Shown here: piece by piece, positions 50,336 through 63,854 of the stretch
Layout: each line of letters opens with the position of its first letter
How positions within the stretch are numbered: the stretch's first letter is position 1
Source: Takifugu bimaculatus
Lineage: Eukaryota > Chordata > Actinopteri > Tetraodontiformes > Tetraodontidae
Direction of reading: 5' to 3'
DNA length: 64,000 nt
Assembly: GCA_004026145.2 (NCBI GenBank)
Contig: CP034980.1
Coordinates: forward strand, 8,856,667 to 8,920,666
The notes under the pieces: model-generated
Told to the model about the DNA's origin: nothing
What the model saw: only the letters and a program-made list of their open reading frames with translations
Database searches by the model: none
Program-made: the position numbers and the translations under genes

Positions 50336-53300
50336 AATTTTCCAGCATTGTCAGCCGCCAAAGGTTCTGTGATGAGAGACATTTGAGGACAGGCGTTCAG
50401 ATGTCGAAGGCTGTAATCTCCCCAGCAGATGGGGACAAATCCTACACGCTGTATTAAAGGCTTTTGAGCCAGGCCTGAAAGTTCTTCTGTCCATCTGCCT
50501 GTCTCCCAGCGCTCCCAGCACAAACCAGTCCTGCTGCTTCAGGTATTTGTGTTCAAAACGAGTGATTTTGCTAGAAAGAAAAAAGGAAAACATTCAAAGC
50601 TGTATAAAATGAAAAAAGAAGGTGCTGTTAGAGCCAGAGAAGAAGAGAACCTGGAGCGTTTGGTGAATGACCACAGCTCCAACCCCAGCAACTACCAGGG
50701 AGCTGAAATCAACTCTTCCTGCCCTCGCTGCCTTCAGGCTACAGAGGATGGACAATTTCATGGAGCTGCAGTGGCAAAGGTTGGTGCTGAGACTGCCAAG
50801 GCCTCAAATGCTCTTTTTACGCTTCTGCACAACGATTTTTGTTGCTGTAGAAATAAACTCGCTGGGCTTCCCTCCTAAAGGACCAAAACTCCTGATACCT
50901 GATCGGTTTAATCCTTCTTCTCCAAACGGGGGCCAGATCGATAGTCGCCATTAGTAACAGCCCCCCGGGGCCGGTGAAAATTTGCCATCACCGGTTCTTC
51001 GGTGCGCTCCTCTCCAACAGAAGTTGTTTAATGAGAACGGGTTTGCCGCAAGGGACGCACAAAAGAAAGAGCTGAGCGGATGTTTTCGAGGTGGACAAAC
51101 ATTGACGAGTCTCTATTGCATTCCGCCGGGATTGTTGACGCGGCTCTTTCGGCTCAGGGCCGTGCGTCTTTACCTTGAACGTATGTGAAGAAATCAGCTC
51201 CAGACGGCTGCGTTCCCTTCAGGGCGGAGGTCTTGTCCAACACCCGGGGAGTGAGCGGACTAAACAACCAGGGTTTATTCCATCCAACCAAAGATCACCC
51301 AGCTGATGTCTGTACGATCCCATAAAGACATTTTAGGAACAACACGCCGTTGATCTGCAACGCAGCCCGAGGAGGAAAATCCTTCCATCTCATTTCTTTT
51401 AACCTCCACTTGTTTCTCGTCTGGGTCAATGGGTCATCAATCCCAGGTGTCATCAGGAGAGAGGCAGAAATACACCCTGGAGAGGTCATTATTCCATCCC
51501 AGGACACAAACCATTTATGATTCAGGAGCAGTTTAGAGTCTCCAGTCAAACCAGTGTATATACAGAACGGAACCCAGATGCTTTGGTGGAACTAAAACTG
51601 GCTTTACGACCGCACCAGTTGGACCTCAGCCTATTTTACTGTAAAAACTAGGCATTGAGCTGCACTCCAGGTCTCACATGGGTGTCATGAAGAGTGACCC
51701 GTTGACCAGAGAGCAGTGACTGTGTCAGTCACCGCGTCGGTATTCCTCCCAGATCTGCAACACGAAGATAGAGGAACACTCCGAGCACGACGGAGCATGC
51801 TCTTCGTGTCCACCGCTGCAATCAATATGTTCTGCGCTGGAGATGCCATCACTGGGGAGCCTTTTATCTGTAATGGTCCACCTGCAGGTCCTCCATGGGC
51901 TGCAGAAGATAGCAAAGGTTTTCGCCACTTTCTGACCCTGAACATCTGTTTCCCGCCTTTTTAATCCCGTTGTCTCCAATGGTTTGTCCTCCCTCATTTC
52001 ATCTGAGCCCTCCCACGGCTGTGGCTCGGCCCCCTCCCCTCTCTTCCTCCCCAACTCAGAGAATGAACTGTGTGTTCATTAAAAATGACACTTGGAAATA
52101 AACAGTCTGCCGTCGATGGAACGGAGAGCAGGCGGCATCATTCTTCATTCTACAAAGGAGGAGAACGCAAACAGTCATCATCGCGGCGCCGCTATCGCCG
52201 CTAATCTCACTCTGCTGCTGTCACCTCGTGAAATTCAACAACCTGAGCGTGCCCGCGGCTGCCCGCGCCTGGGCGCGCGTGCTGGCCACGATGGCATCGA
52301 CGCGTGGAGGCAGTAATGGGCAACTTCATGCAATCAGATTTCAGCCAATTTGCTGGCACACTCGTGTAATGTGGAAACATTTTGACTGTGCCAGGCCAAT
52401 GAGGTGTTTCAGACACCTACTCTGAGAACCTGCGACTCTCCCGTGGTTCTAGTCAGAAGGTACACGACCTCTATAATGTGCTCAGTGGTTCTGCTTAGGG
52501 GTGAGGAACACGGGAGCGTTTAAAGTCAGCCTGGCCACCATGGATCACCCGATGAGGCAGAGAGCAGAAGGTAGTAAAACCTGAGAAAATGGATCTGCAG
52601 AATTAGCCACCGGGGGGAAATCCCTTTTCCAATACAGTGGACGGTCCATTTGTTAAGTCCCTGAGGATGAGGATGGGGGATGGCAAGGAGCAGGAGCTCA
52701 ACTCATGCCGCGCCATTACGGTAGAGCGGCGTGCACGAATGATCGCTGCTGACCTGCTGCCACCCTCAGTGTACACTAAAGCTCCACATCCGTAGGTCAG
52801 AGGTCGCAAATATCTTATTCCTGTGTTAATACCATCACTTACCAAAACCCCATTTTTCTGGAGGTGACTGTCTGGGCTTAATGTTGATGCATCTTTAATG
52901 TTATTAATCCCCATCAGAGGAAAATGACAACATTGGAAGATGCGCAATTATGATGAATTGGATTCTGGACTCATGATGAAAGTGGGTGGGTTCTGGAAGA
53001 AACCCATAAATGGCAGCGATCCACTGGCTGAGCTGTAGCTGCCTCTGTCGTTCTAGATAGTTCCCATCACTCTGGTGTCGGCTCAAGTGGTCTAATATCA
53101 CGAGTGACAGATGAGCTCTGCTAGCCACTGGGCGAGGATTAGCAAAGCCTCTCTTACTGGACGCTACTGCTCACCCAGGCTACAAATGTCTTCCTTCCTC
53201 AATGTAACGTAAATTTAATATTTGCATGGTTAAATTAGCTTTTAAATGTAAATAAGATGATTCCATTTATTTTTAAACATAGTCTTAAGAAGAAAGAATT

Positions 53301-56300
53301 TCATTGTGCAGTAATATGAAGTGTCTTGTTTAGCATATACAGTAGAAATCAAATCTGATTGATCACATTGATTGCCTGGTGCTGCGTACAGAATCCTGTA
53401 CACACAGTTTGGGTCCGGTTCCAGTCATGCACAATATCATCTTTGGGGGAGGATGGATAAAATCGAGCTCCGGGAGCCAAATCGTTTATATTTCGAGGCG
53501 CCACATTCATCTTGAAATCACACCTAGACAGGATCTCCTTTATCCGCACGTCATGCTACTCTGAGCACAACCTTAATTGTGTGGTAGCTCGCTGTTAAAA
53601 TAAAAAAATAACATTCATAGCAGATTTTCATGGAGTGTATTTAATTAAATATTAAAATTGTATTTTTCTATGAAATGCTCATAATTTCTTTAATCAAAGT
53701 GAAGTTGGAAAATAAGCCTTGGACACCACGAAAAAATCTGCTGGGAGAAAATGCTAAAAACTACTTCAGCACCCTGGATTTAAAGTTTCTAAAATATTCC
53801 CTCTGCATTTAATTTAACCTGTTTGGAATCCTGAGATAATGGAACACTTTCTGTTGCCATTAAGACAACATAATGGGCTGTTTGTCTCACCACCAGGCAA
53901 ATAAACAGGATTTGTAGGGATAATTTTTGGAGTTAAATATTAATTCATGTCATCCTAAATTGGAGTAGATGAAGTGCAAACTGAGTCAGAGCGACTTCAC
54001 AGCTGTTGTGGGCTTTGTGGACCCATGTGTAATTGGAGATTTAGAAGTAACTCATGATTATTTAGACTGAAAACAAACTTTCTGACAACTACAGACAGTT
54101 TTTAGACCCTTCCAGACCCAGTTTGAATTTAAAACACATCTCCGGTCTGTCAAACCCAGCGACAGTCAGATGCAGCCGAAATTAGAACACTCAGTTCGAA
54201 TGCGATGCAATAAACTTCTCTCCGGTGTCTCCAAGGCAAAAAAACTCAGATCATTTGACATGATAATGAACATCAGAGGATCTGAACTCTCTCCCTGATC
54301 ACATTTCATCTTATTTATATTTAGTCTGCTAATCTTGATGCTCTAACCTATTTATCCTTAGAAAGAAGATGTTTCAGTATCAGTCAACCTGTAACAGCCA
54401 GCAATCGCTTTGAATAGGTTAAATATACGTATGTAAATATCCTACCCTCATAAATAACAATAAATCAAGTATATATTGTTGTATCTGTCTCAGAATCGAG
54501 AGTTTATCATAGCAGCTTTATTATATCCCGTGGGACAGTGAACACTCCAATCATTGCACATTTTAATTAGCAACTTGGCAATTAATGCCCCAATGAGAAT
54601 TAGGCTGTATAATCGCCTTAGTACTTGGCAGTTTCTTTAAACAAATATCTGCTAAATCAGTGATGTGAGACTAACAGCTCAGTCCTGCTCCGAGCTGTGG
54701 TTTATTGCAGTTTAGCGTCGACTTTGATGGGGAGTCAAAAAGGCCTCCGGCATCCGAGAGTAGAGGGAGAGGGGGACTGCTCCTCTGATAAAGTTGGCTG
54801 TGAGTGAACCTCCAGCCAGGAAATGAAATATATGAAGTTTCAACTCAGAACAGATGCTAAAATCTGTCCCTCCTGTGGTAGATGTAGATGTAGCTGCGTG
54901 TATCTACGTCCAGACCTCCTGCCTGCACGTCTCAAAAGCGTGTGGCCGCACCGGCGACCCGGACGCGACGCTTTCACGTCCCCGAGAGGTTCAAATGGGA
55001 AACGCAGCTGCCTGAACACAAATCTTGAATATGCTTTTGGTTTTTTTCCTCCCCCTGTAGATAAGGAGAGCTGCTCTCTGTCAAAGCCACGTTTCCTCTC
55101 AGTCAGGAGCAGAGATGCAAAGCGCAGCCATGCAAAACAACCCCGCCACTTTCAGGTAGCTGGGCGATATTTTCTATTTATCAGCTTTCAAAAGAAACTG
55201 CTGGCCTTGCTGTATGCTGACAGAGGCAAAGCACTCCGTTTTTATATAGCACGTCTCCGTGGATGTTTACAGGAGCCAAACACAAACTGCCGCTCGCCTG
55301 TGATTTGTTTGCAGAGCGATTTTAAAGATGTGTAAGTCGATAAAGTTCACAGTGAATGCAGACGGAATAACGGGGCCGATGTGGCGATAAGATCAGCGTA
55401 CGAACGCCAGCCCTCCACGATTACAGATGCTTTGTTGGAATGTCTCTAGATAACTTTTAGAATTAGCAAACAGCTCTTAAAGGCGGTTGATTTATTTCAT
55501 TAAAAAGAAATCAATATGACAAGAATAAGGCTAATTTCAGTATGAAAGTTCAAAAACTGATGTGTTTGCGGATGAAGCACCTCCACACCAAACTGATAGA
55601 TGAGCCATGGAATTATTAAAAGAAGTTTGGAAAGTTTGTAAGATGGGTTGGAATAACAGAGATGAACCCTGACACCGGTTGTGCTGTGGAGTTGTGATAA
55701 TTTGACCAGCTGTGCTTAAAGGTTCTGCAGGACAAGAATGACCTGCGTCATCTACCTCATCTTCTTCCTCCTCCTCTATAACGACTCCATGTTTGGAAAA
55801 GACTGATAGCTGAGCGAATGTTCTCATGCTGCAGTGTTCTTTGATTACAGCAGAGACCTTTAACTATAGGATACTGTGCTAAAGGGGGCGAAGAACTGCT
55901 GCAATTGCTCCCTCACAAATTAACGAGAAGACCCTCCACAAGTAATGAGGCCTGGATACGCTCCAAGTCATATGTTTCCCATTAATTATTCAGCATCATT
56001 GACGGCTGTTTGGAGGTGCGGCTTGGGAATTATGCTAAATCGAAAGTTTCCATCTGTGGAGGAAATAATCGACATATCAAAATAAGCGTCAAAAAAACCT
56101 AAAAAATATCATTAATAAGGAAAAAACATTACCCCCGGTTACCGTGTTAGCGTGATGGAACATCATCTCTGAGAAGTCTGCTGGATTTACCATTTCTAAA
56201 AGGTGGTTACAGTAAATGATCCTCAGGGATTTCAGGTGGATTACTGTCATCCGACACCCAACAATCTTATTTCTGCACCGTGCGAACAGTTCGAGCGGTT

Positions 56301-57189
56301 CTCCGTGCCGGTTCCTACCGCTCCTCTCTGCTCTCAGGTGATAGTGTAATCTGCGTTTCCCGCAGTTTGTTTTGGGGATAAATTACAGAGCTCAGACTCC
56401 ACAGTCCCCATGTAACGACATTTAATCACACCTCGCAAATACGCCAGCCACATCACCGAGATAGAGCACGTTAAAGCATAGCTGGATGGGAAAAGTTGGA
56501 GGAAGTTGAAAAATAAAATCACGACACCTGCAACAAGGACACTAAAAGCCGACAATGGACAAAGACGCTGCACACCGTTGTTACAATGAAACGACTTTGA
56601 TTGTCTTAAGGTGGCGTGCGGCTGCAGTCCTGCCGTACCTCAGTAGCAGACAGGAGGCCTTGGCCTGCCCTCAGCAGGAGCCTCGTCCACTCTGCGACCA
56701 TCTTTTTGCTAATTCCTCTGTGATCGTTCTTGCTTGTAAAACAGATTTACGCTTCATCAGCTACAGATTTAACCTTAGATGGTCTCTGGCTGTGATATTT
56801 TACTTCTAACTTTTGCTTTTAAAACCCATTTCAGGTACATTTGTTCGTCTACAGCTGAATTTCTATGTCATTTTCATTCCATTTTCTTGGTCAGCCTGCA
56901 AGGTATTGGTGCCCCTACCTCCCAGAAGGGTAGGAGGAAGACCACACATCACAAACACAGAGTCTTTCCAGTCATCATCTGGTGAGAGTCAAGAACAAAC
57001 CCAGGTCAAGTGACTGCTGCAGGGCACCCAAACTGGAGCTTTGGGACTCTGAATCAGCAGTGTACCGTAAATGCTGCTCCGTCACCTATTCACGGGACCA
57101 CAGACTCATTAGCGGCCTGAGCAGGTACCCTGTGGAGCACCGTCTGAGGTTGGTTGAATTTACTATTTTTGCTCCTTTTGTTCATCCCA

Positions 57190-57226
57190 ACTTATTATTA
57201 TATATATATATACTTATTATTACATC
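57190..57226. repeat. (TA)n/(TTA)n simple repeat
   Basis: This is a short AT-only stretch of TTA and TA units. I see no function for it. Confidence 0.8.
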
Positions 57227-60200
57227 AGACAACACTGCCACATCCGTCGTTTAGCTGTCTAGAAACGTGGAGTTTCGAGTTTGTGACCTGAGAGAATCTC
57301 GCTGCAACACGGGCTACGTAACAGGCTAATTGTCTATTGCTGAAGACAAAGGAAGCCAATAGCAGCCGTACAGTGGTGCGTAACAAATGGGGGAGTGTAA
57401 TTTCACCTTGTCGTTCGATAGGATGGGATCAATCGCGACGCCAACGCGCAGCATCGAGTTCGTTCATTAGCTCTGATTGACCTGAAGCTTTTTTCATTGG
57501 CCTCATACATCTGAAGAAAGCAAAACATTTCTCAGACATGCACATTAGCCCGCAGGGCAGAAAAAAGGATTCTTCATCACAGAAACAATTATTCTCTGAA
57601 TTGAAAAGAATGATCTCACGCGCTTCGAACACGTGCACCGTTCTTTGTTTGTGCAGACATGGGCCGATTACCCAGATGTGGCGTTAATGGAACACTGAAA
57701 TATGCTGCGGAATCCGGTGTGCTCGCTTAATGTAAATATTTACAGTAGCTTTCCACTTCAGCAGAGTAAGATGGGACAGCTCATTTCCATGACAATACCA
57801 GGTTAGAGGAGAGGAAACATTTTGGATGAGGCCTAATTGAAATGAAAAATAAGGTCACTAATCTCTGGAGAGATACGGAGTTGTTTCTCATTCGCTGAAC
57901 GCCTGTACGGCATTTTGTTGTTGTTGTTGTAGTTTAATCTATAGCTCCCCATACACAACGTAAAGAATTAGCATTTCATTCACTCTCCCCACAAGCAATT
58001 TGCAGCATGTGTTAATCCAGTTCTACATTCTCCCAGCGATGAATGGTTCCGAGATCTGCCCGAGGCACCCGTTTATCAAATTACTCATCTGCCTCTGGGT
58101 TTCTATGCAAATTTGATCTTTGGGTATCTCACCTTCACATTTTTCTCATTTGTTTGCCAGCATAGAATTGCAACAAATGCACTTTAAAGGGCCGAAACCT
58201 TAATGAGGAGTTGAAATATTAATGAAAAATATTACCATTAAGGCTAATGCCTTGCTGAGGTTGTCCCCAGCGTGTGCCTCTTCGGTCGTTTATTAATAGA
58301 CCCCTTGCATGTTCTTGACACCGGCTGTCAAAGAAACCATTTACAAACTTAATGAAAAAGGAGCTTTTTCATTCTGCCAATTCTGCAGGAGGATGGCAGA
58401 GTGCTGCAACCGCATTTCATTTTATTTTCTCAAACAAGGCCACACAGAGGTTTGGAAAAATGTGACAAAATTTACCAAGCAATAAAAAAAAAATCACTGC
58501 GAGTTAATCTTTTCCTTCCCTCAAAGCTGTTCATTCAGGGGAGGAGCATGTGGGAATGGAGCACCGGAACTGGATTTTCCTTTCAGTTCAGTCAGTCAGC
58601 TGATATACAGCACGGGTTGGCTGTTTTTGGATACTCTCGGTTTCATTTCTATCAAAATTTTAATTTAGCGGGTTCTTACCCCACCTTGGAAGCAAGAGAA
58701 AGAAAAAAGAAATGCGGTCTTGGTTTGAAATATGAGAGAAAATCCCAATGCAAATTATTCTGGATGTTCACGATAGGTGCTCTTCCCTCCATTGTCCTCT
58801 GTCTCTTTTATGCCCCCATTTTCATTCCCAAAAACAAACATCCACTGGCAGAATCCTATGTGAAAAATCTCTACGGGATTTGAGGCTCGGAAGTCATTAG
58901 ACTGAAACCGACATTCAGCACAAAAGCCATTGGCAATGAAAACAAAACGCGACCCACCTTCTGTTCCAGCCCCACCTGGAGGGACCTATCCGGCCTTGCC
59001 CTCATCTTCCAACATTAACCTGGAGGGAATTCTGTGCGTCAGTCCTTACAGAAGATAAAGCTGACCAGCACGAGTGCATGGTCTTAAATTACAGTGGGAA
59101 AGGCACCCACAACACCTGCAATACCTCATTTCTTTCAGTGTGTGTAAAGGTGAAGTTGCTCCAAAAGAGAAGGATCAAACGCGAGGAACCATTTCACACA
59201 ATGTATGCAGACAAAACATAAAGCAGAACTAATCCAAAAATGAGTGGCAGATCTATAAGGCAGAGGCGACACTTATATTATCCCCCCACGCTTACGCACC
59301 CATTCCAGCTGGACTGTCCTTGTAGAAGAACATTAAAGGATTTCACCACACACAGAACCTCCTCTGCCTCATGCGTGTAATCGTTCCCCTCGTCTCCCAT
59401 CATCTCCCAGTCATTTGCTGCTGAGCCTCGGACGTGAATGCGAGCCGGGCTCATCCGTTTCTGTGGTTGTCTCAGAGAGGAGAACCCTTGCATATCACCT
59501 TCAGTTATCTGAGGCATGCACCATGTGCATAAGCCTTATCGCTTGGCTAGAACCCAGTGAGTACGTTAATCACGATAGGGTTTGTTTGGAGGATTTGTGT
59601 GAGCAATCAAAGCAGAGCCTATCATCTTTATCATCATCATCGTCATCATCATTATCCGATATTAAAAATACCCGATATTCATCGGCGTATCCGTGTCTGG
59701 GTCACCGTGTCAGCACTTCCACAAGGAGCGCGACAAATATGGGCTTCTGCACCAGAGCTGTTCGTTCCCCTTTAACCTAACTGGAGAATAGAGGTAGAAC
59801 CAGTTGGGACATTTCTTGTAGTGCAGTAGTGAGGAGGTGCAGGAGCGGCCAGAGGGATGTGTATCGCTGTGGCTTGTGGCTACCCACAAAAACCAGGAGG
59901 CATTTGTTCGTGGCGAACAAATAGTCCCGGTCAAAGAGAGCTGCTTTCCTTTCGACTTGTACTTTTTTTCTTCCTGGTAAGGGCTCGTTTTCTGTCCAAA
60001 GTGCATGTGAAACTGCACCAGAACAAATGAAAGTGTGAAACGTTCCATATTTTCTGCCTTTATTTCCCCGCCCCGTAGAACAGAATCCTCTGGACTACCC
60101 TGGTGTGACCTAAGGGCCCTAATGTGAGTAGAGGCCCCCCACCACATCCTGGTTTTGGGCAAAATATAAATAAAATCTTCTCCATCTTCATGTGGGTTCT

Positions 60201-60267
60201 TCAGAAGAATTCTTTGGTTTATCAGTGGGATGATCTGCCTTTGGTGACATGACCACTATCTGTATAT

Positions 60268-60365
60268 TAGCCCTGCAATGAGCTGGCGCGTTGTGCAGGG
60301 TGTACCCCAACTCTAAACCCCTGTGACCCCATTAAGGGATGAAGCGGTAGAAGATGGATGGAGGA
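60268..60365 (+). mobile_element. 3' fragment of a SINE/LINE-type teleost repeat
   Basis: The segment starts AGCCCTGCAATGAGCTGGC, continues with GCAGGGTGTACCCC, and ends with GAAGCGGTAGAAGATGGATGGA. It shares the CCCTGnnAnGAGCTGGC module with the SINE at 38158-38398. The GATGGATGGA tail is a common 3' end of such retroelements in fish. It is truncated at the 5' side. Confidence 0.65.
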
Positions 60366-63300
60366 TAGATCTTACCAGGAACAAGGCAGCTGTCCCTAAT
60401 GACATCTCAGGGTTGTCAAAGCATCTAGATGCCTCCACTGTGATGAGACCATGGTGACTGGGAGGACTGCGTTCCAGAAAACAGATAAGCGAATCGGAGT
60501 CACACAGATTAAGGTCAACATTACGAAACAACCTTTTTTTTTTAGCGTGTATTCTAAAACAGTCTCTCTGGCTTCTTCTGGGAGCCTGGTGCTGCTACTG
60601 TACATGACATCATCCATTATAAATGTGTCCTCTTCTGAGAAAACAATGAGCTTTGAAGTGTAAAATATAATCCCAGCACATCTGCTGCCAAGGCCTGACT
60701 CTACAAATAAGTTGTCAGAGACAGGATCGTGTCGGCTTTACACTGTAGCAAACACCTAAGGTGGTGAGGAGGTCCACAAAATGCAACGGGATGGTTGACT
60801 ATTGGAGGGGAACGAGACAACCGCAATAATTCATATTCCAGCTGCTTAAATAGGAAGATAATTTTTAACATTTTTTGTCCTGAGACTGAGGAATTGACAT
60901 AGATGATTAAGCCCATGATGACAGGAGGATTTTCAGATGGGGCCGCCGTCAAACCGGTGGCACAGTCACCTCTGTCTAGGCTCATTTGGGGCCAGTTATC
61001 TACCTGGCAGCAGACAGAGAGAGAGCCAACCTTCCAGGGGCTCCATGTTTGATTAATGGAACAATTGAAGGGATGATTACCACCTGTTAACAGAGTTCCA
61101 AAAAAAAAAAAAGCTTGGGGAGACCTAAAGTGGGAGCAGGGAAGATTAGAAGTGAAAGCTCCGTCTCTCTTTCCTCATGACCAGGAGGAAGAAAGTGAAC
61201 ACAAAGCAGTCTAATTATTCCACTCATCTACATATTCACTCTGCATTTGATGATTCTGTGTCATGAGAATAAGTGCTTGTATTAGAATTCAACCCATCAT
61301 TAAGCAAAGGGCAAACTTCCAGTTCTTCTGGCAGGTTTGTTGTGTTTATTCTATGTGTATGCCTAAGCAAAAGAAGATGGATGAACAAATAAATGATCAC
61401 ACTAAATATAAGGAATATCTTAATAGTTTTGACTCTTTTCTTCAGTCCATTGGATATACACTGGATATACATTTTATTTGTGCCTGATGGAATTAGCTTT
61501 ATAGGCCATTCATCAGAATTTAAAACTGAAGAATTGAATTCTTAACAGAACCTTGAATTAGAGACCATGTTTTACTGTAATGTGACTTGTTAAATAATAA
61601 TGCTAAGCATTACTTTAGTCACTGTTTACATCTGAGGCTGCATTAGCCTGGCTAACAGAACACTGTGGGATGTTGTACTGTAGTTTACCAGTAAAAACTG
61701 GTCACCTGATGATTAAAATGTGTATTATTTGTCCAAGAGTTTGGAATAGTAAATTATTTATATGTGTAAAAAATGTAAAGACCTTTGGCCACCATATTCT
61801 GGAGCCCAGAGTTCTCAAATGTGCCAGTCTGGATGATGTGCAGTGAGACAGATGGAGTTTAACAAGGTGATTTCCTCCTTGTTCCCACCAGTGATGAGGA
61901 CGGATGAATCCAGGGAGGGGGGTGGTTAAAAGAATCTGGGCTTCATTTACATGTGCTCATGCCTGCAGCACAGGTAGATTTATTCTGTTAAAGCTACTGA
62001 TCAATAATCAGTCCCTACATATGATGTGCACCCTATCTCCACGAATGAGACAAAAACTGCAGAGTCATTAAAAGGACTTCTGGTAATGAGGGTCCATAGA
62101 TGTATTCAGGGCTTTGAAAGGAAAGTTAATGGAGAACTTTCAATGTGAAAGTCAGTAATATGGAGACCTTGACGAAAATCCGTTGTAAGCTCGTCTTTTG
62201 AGGCAAAAAGCCTGCATTAATTGCCCCTACAAAGAATAAGCAAGGATTATGCCACATGAATTAATTAATGAATGTGGTGAAAATTAAATAAGTGTGAGGG
62301 GTTTTATGTTACGGAGTTCTGCGAGCAAACAGGTCAAAGAAAACGTGCTGTAAAAGAGGCTAATTGGGTGCAAATCCCAGGAAGTTACGGTGAACGGTAA
62401 AATGCTGTGTTTGGCTTAGTTCACTTTTTTTTTTCCATTACTAACATCATATAAATTCTAATTTGGGCATTTGATTAAATGCATTATTTAGCTAACATGT
62501 GCTAGTACATGATTTTTAAATAAAATTAAATAAATAGAAACTGATCCACAGAACTTTGGGTGGTTAAAGTTAAGAGATTTTAGCAGCATCTTTAGTTCTT
62601 TCTTTAAAGAAAACAAGTACTTCTTGGACTAGACCAAGCTGTGATGGAGAGAGGTGCTGTGCTGTTGCTCTTTATGCATGGCTGATATATCGAAGAATCT
62701 GGCTTAAACAGACAGTGTCTGAACACTTGAATGTTAGTGTTTTTGTAGCTTTGGAACAGCTACCCAGCAATGATCTGACAGAGGGGGCGAATAATCACAC
62801 AAAAAGACAGATTTTATGGAACTGAAATAAAACAGAAGTTGCTGCCTCTTCTGCGTTGTTCCTGAAGAGACAGCTGGACTTTAAACTAAGCCTGGCTGGA
62901 GGACAGCCGCATGTCCAGATGTACCCTGGATGGATTTTCGCGTGACCCTGCTGCCCCTGAGGCCCGTTAGCCTCAGATGGTGCCCGTCGACTCCTCACAG
63001 CTCGGCACCACTCCCTCCTGCGCAAAATGCGGCTTCCAGATCTGGACACCAATTTTACACCATTTTTCTTCACAAAACTGCTCCAACTCAGACAAGTACA
63101 AACTCTCAACTGGAGGTATGACTCAAGCACTAATGTGCTGCTGTAGCTGCACGCTCTGATCTGGAAAACAAACTGTCTGCAGGTAGAAGCTGCAAATTCT
63201 GTTGCTACAGCTAAACGGTTGACACACAGACTGAGTAGCTAATAAAGCAACGTGCATCTGCTTCACAGAATCTTGAAGAAAGAGAATGTAATGTTATTTA

Positions 63301-63480
63301 TGATTATCTGTACAGGGAACTAACATTAATTTGATGTCCCGGCAGCTCGCTCAGCCTCCACCAAAGAGAAAAACAGCAAAATAAAACAGTGCTCACATAA
63401 AATATGTATTTCCTTCAGAAAGCCTTCAAGCTATCGAAGACATCTATATGGAATGTTATGATTCCATCATCTTCTTTCAG

Positions 63481-63540
63481 GTGAACATCGATTTCTTTCT
63501 CTCTCCGTGGAGCTGCCTCTCATTTCTCAAGGAAAAGAAG
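63481..63540 (+). other. unproven 60-nt exon-like segment
   Basis: Exactly 60 nt lie between a good acceptor (CATCTTCTTTCAG, ending at 63480) and a consensus donor (AAG|GTGAGC at 63541). Two of the three frames are open: frame 1 reads VNIDFFLSPWSCLSFLKEKK and frame 3 reads EHRFLSLSVELPLISQGKE. Neither is a family I know. It may be an exon of a plus-strand gene or transcript extending beyond the right edge, or a pseudo-exon. Confidence 0.25.
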
Positions 63541-63772
63541 GTGAGCACTTGAGACTGGAGCAGTTGTTGGGATGTTAGTGGGAGGAGACGTGACGGTAAA
63601 CAGAGACCTCAGAGCTGCATTACTGGCAGAAACCTCTCCTGGCATCGCTCTGCATCAACACTGCCCCAAAGAATAAAACGGAATCAAATACGTACCCAAT
63701 TTGAGCCCCCCTCCTAAATTTACGCTCATTTCATGTGCAGAAGCAGCCAAGAATTTTTTTTTTTTTTTACAG

Positions 63773-63854
63773 TCTCTGGCGTTCATCCTCATCGGTATAA
63801 ATGTTATTTTTCCCTTCTTTTTAATCAGAAGGGTTCACTCTGGTGTTGAAGCTG
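63773..63854 (+). other. unproven exon-like segment with a hydrophobic stretch
   Basis: An acceptor with a 16-nt T-run ending in ACAG (63754-63772) precedes 82 nt that end at the consensus donor CTG|GTAAGT (63855). One frame is open and begins SLAFILIGINVIFPFFLIRR, which looks like a membrane-spanning helix followed by basic residues. A second acceptor (CTTTTTAATCAG, ending at 63828) would give a 26-nt exon. T-rich DNA codes hydrophobic residues by chance, so this is weak. Confidence 0.2.

Noticed and set aside
50134..50457. 107-codon plus-strand open frame
   Set aside because: It lies across a dispersed teleost repeat fragment and does not resemble a protein family.
54823..55335. 170-codon plus-strand frame with a Cys cluster (CPSCGRCRCSC) recalling the Sprouty cysteine-rich domain
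   Set aside because: The similarity stops after about ten residues. The following Sprouty cysteines and the TLPS motif are missing, and no frameshift restores them. The TGTAGATGTAGATGTAG sequence is a short TGTAGA repeat, which explains the Cys cluster.
58401..58883. 160-codon plus-strand open frame
   Set aside because: There is no recognisable domain, its composition follows the local AT-rich DNA, and no splice or promoter signal supports it. It is more likely chance openness next to a conserved non-coding block.
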